NCBI GenBank assembly: GCA_026417675.1
Contig: JAOACV010000165.1
Coordinates: 1 to 6,352 of the forward strand
Reading direction: 5' to 3'
Source of the DNA: Verrucomicrobiia bacterium
GTDB lineage: Bacteria > Verrucomicrobiota > Verrucomicrobiia > CAIQCK01
Length of the DNA: 6,352 bases
Shown here: piece after piece, positions 6,060 to 6,352 of the stretch
Position numbering within the stretch: the stretch's first letter is position 1
Layout: the number at the start of each line of letters is the position of its first letter
Translations under genes and position numbers: made by a program
The notes under the pieces: model-generated
What the model saw: the letters and a program-made list of their open reading frames with translations, nothing else
Told to the model about the DNA's origin: nothing
Database searches by the model: none

Positions 6060-6352
6060 ATGAAAATCCCACGAGAAGCCCGAAGAATCGCGCGCGCGCT
6101 GTTTCGCGACAGCTTCACCGACGGCCGGCTCGACGAAGCGAAGGCGCGCCAGGTGGTGCGGCAACTAGCGGCCGCCAAGCCGCGGTTGCTGGTGCCGATC
6201 CTGAAGACCTATCAGCGCTTGGTGCGGCTCGAACAGGAGCGCCACACCGCGCGCGTCGAGTCCGCGACGGAGCTTGCCGTCGCGTTGCGCGAGCAGATCG
6301 TCGGGCGGTTGCAGCAGGTTTACCGCCGCCCCATGGCGGCACAGTTCAGCGT
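6060..6352 (+). CDS. atpH: ATP synthase F1 subunit delta, short form (3' end missing)
   Basis: The frame from ATG 6060 stays open to the right edge, giving 97 residues. Delta caps the F1 head and links it to the C-terminus of b. The start MKIPREARRIARALF resembles delta helix 1 (E. coli ARPYAKAAFDFA). RLVRLEQERHTARVESATEL (53-72) then matches the junction into the C-terminal domain (E. coli [20 protein letters not shown]). That junction comes at about residue 66 here against about 111 in E. coli, recalled from memory, so some 45 residues of the N-terminal helical domain are absent. The gene lies 34 bases after atpF with no clear Shine-Dalgarno sequence, so translational coupling to atpF is plausible. 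Position after atpF, as in standard operons, supports the call. Confidence is limited by truncation and divergence. Confidence 0.85.
   Translation, partial: MKIPREARRIARALFRDSFTDGRLDEAKARQVVRQLAAAKPRLLVPILKTYQRLVRLEQERHTARVESATELAVALREQIVGRLQQVYRRPMAAQFS

Overview
The window is GC-rich, tightly packed bacterial DNA, most likely chromosomal. It carries a glycosidase of the DUF6259 type, a DUF6268-like outer-membrane barrel protein, and an F-type ATP synthase operon whose delta subunit is unusually short. A signal peptide plus a C-terminal Phe beta-barrel ending points to a Gram-negative (diderm) cell. Taken together this suggests Verrucomicrobiota or a relative, but that is an inference from gene content and recalled family distributions; no marker gene here proves it.

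Layout. Bases 1-1563 (+) hold the 3' part of a probable glycoside hydrolase whose beginning lies outside the window. It converges, across a 43-base gap, on a minus-strand 12-helix MFS transporter (1607-2944) that resembles sialate:H+ symporters such as NanT. Upstream of the transporter and on the same strand is an exported beta-barrel protein (3123-4079), separated from it by a convincing minus-strand intrinsic terminator (3016-3049). The 176-base gap 4080-4255 is a divergent control region. It carries a good sigma70-type promoter reading into the ATP synthase genes and an AT-rich repeat block just in front of the barrel gene. From 4256 to the right edge the window reads atpB-atpE-atpF-atpH, the usual Fo-to-F1 order, with atpH cut off by the edge.

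How the genes work together. Subunits a, c and b form the membrane proton channel, the rotor ring and the stator stalk, and delta joins the stalk to the top of F1. The c subunit has the conserved Glu and no sodium-ligand signature, so proton coupling is expected. A long imperfect hairpin starts at the atpB stop codon, followed by an A-rich leader with a good Shine-Dalgarno sequence. This fits the need for many more c subunits than a or b. The hydrolase and transporter may form a small carbohydrate-use pair, but they are convergent and share no promoter, so this is only suggestive.

No tRNA, rRNA, CRISPR array, insertion sequence or phage gene was seen. I did not find a clearly new system; the most noteworthy items are the short delta subunit, the atpB-atpE intercistronic hairpin, and the repeat block before the barrel gene.
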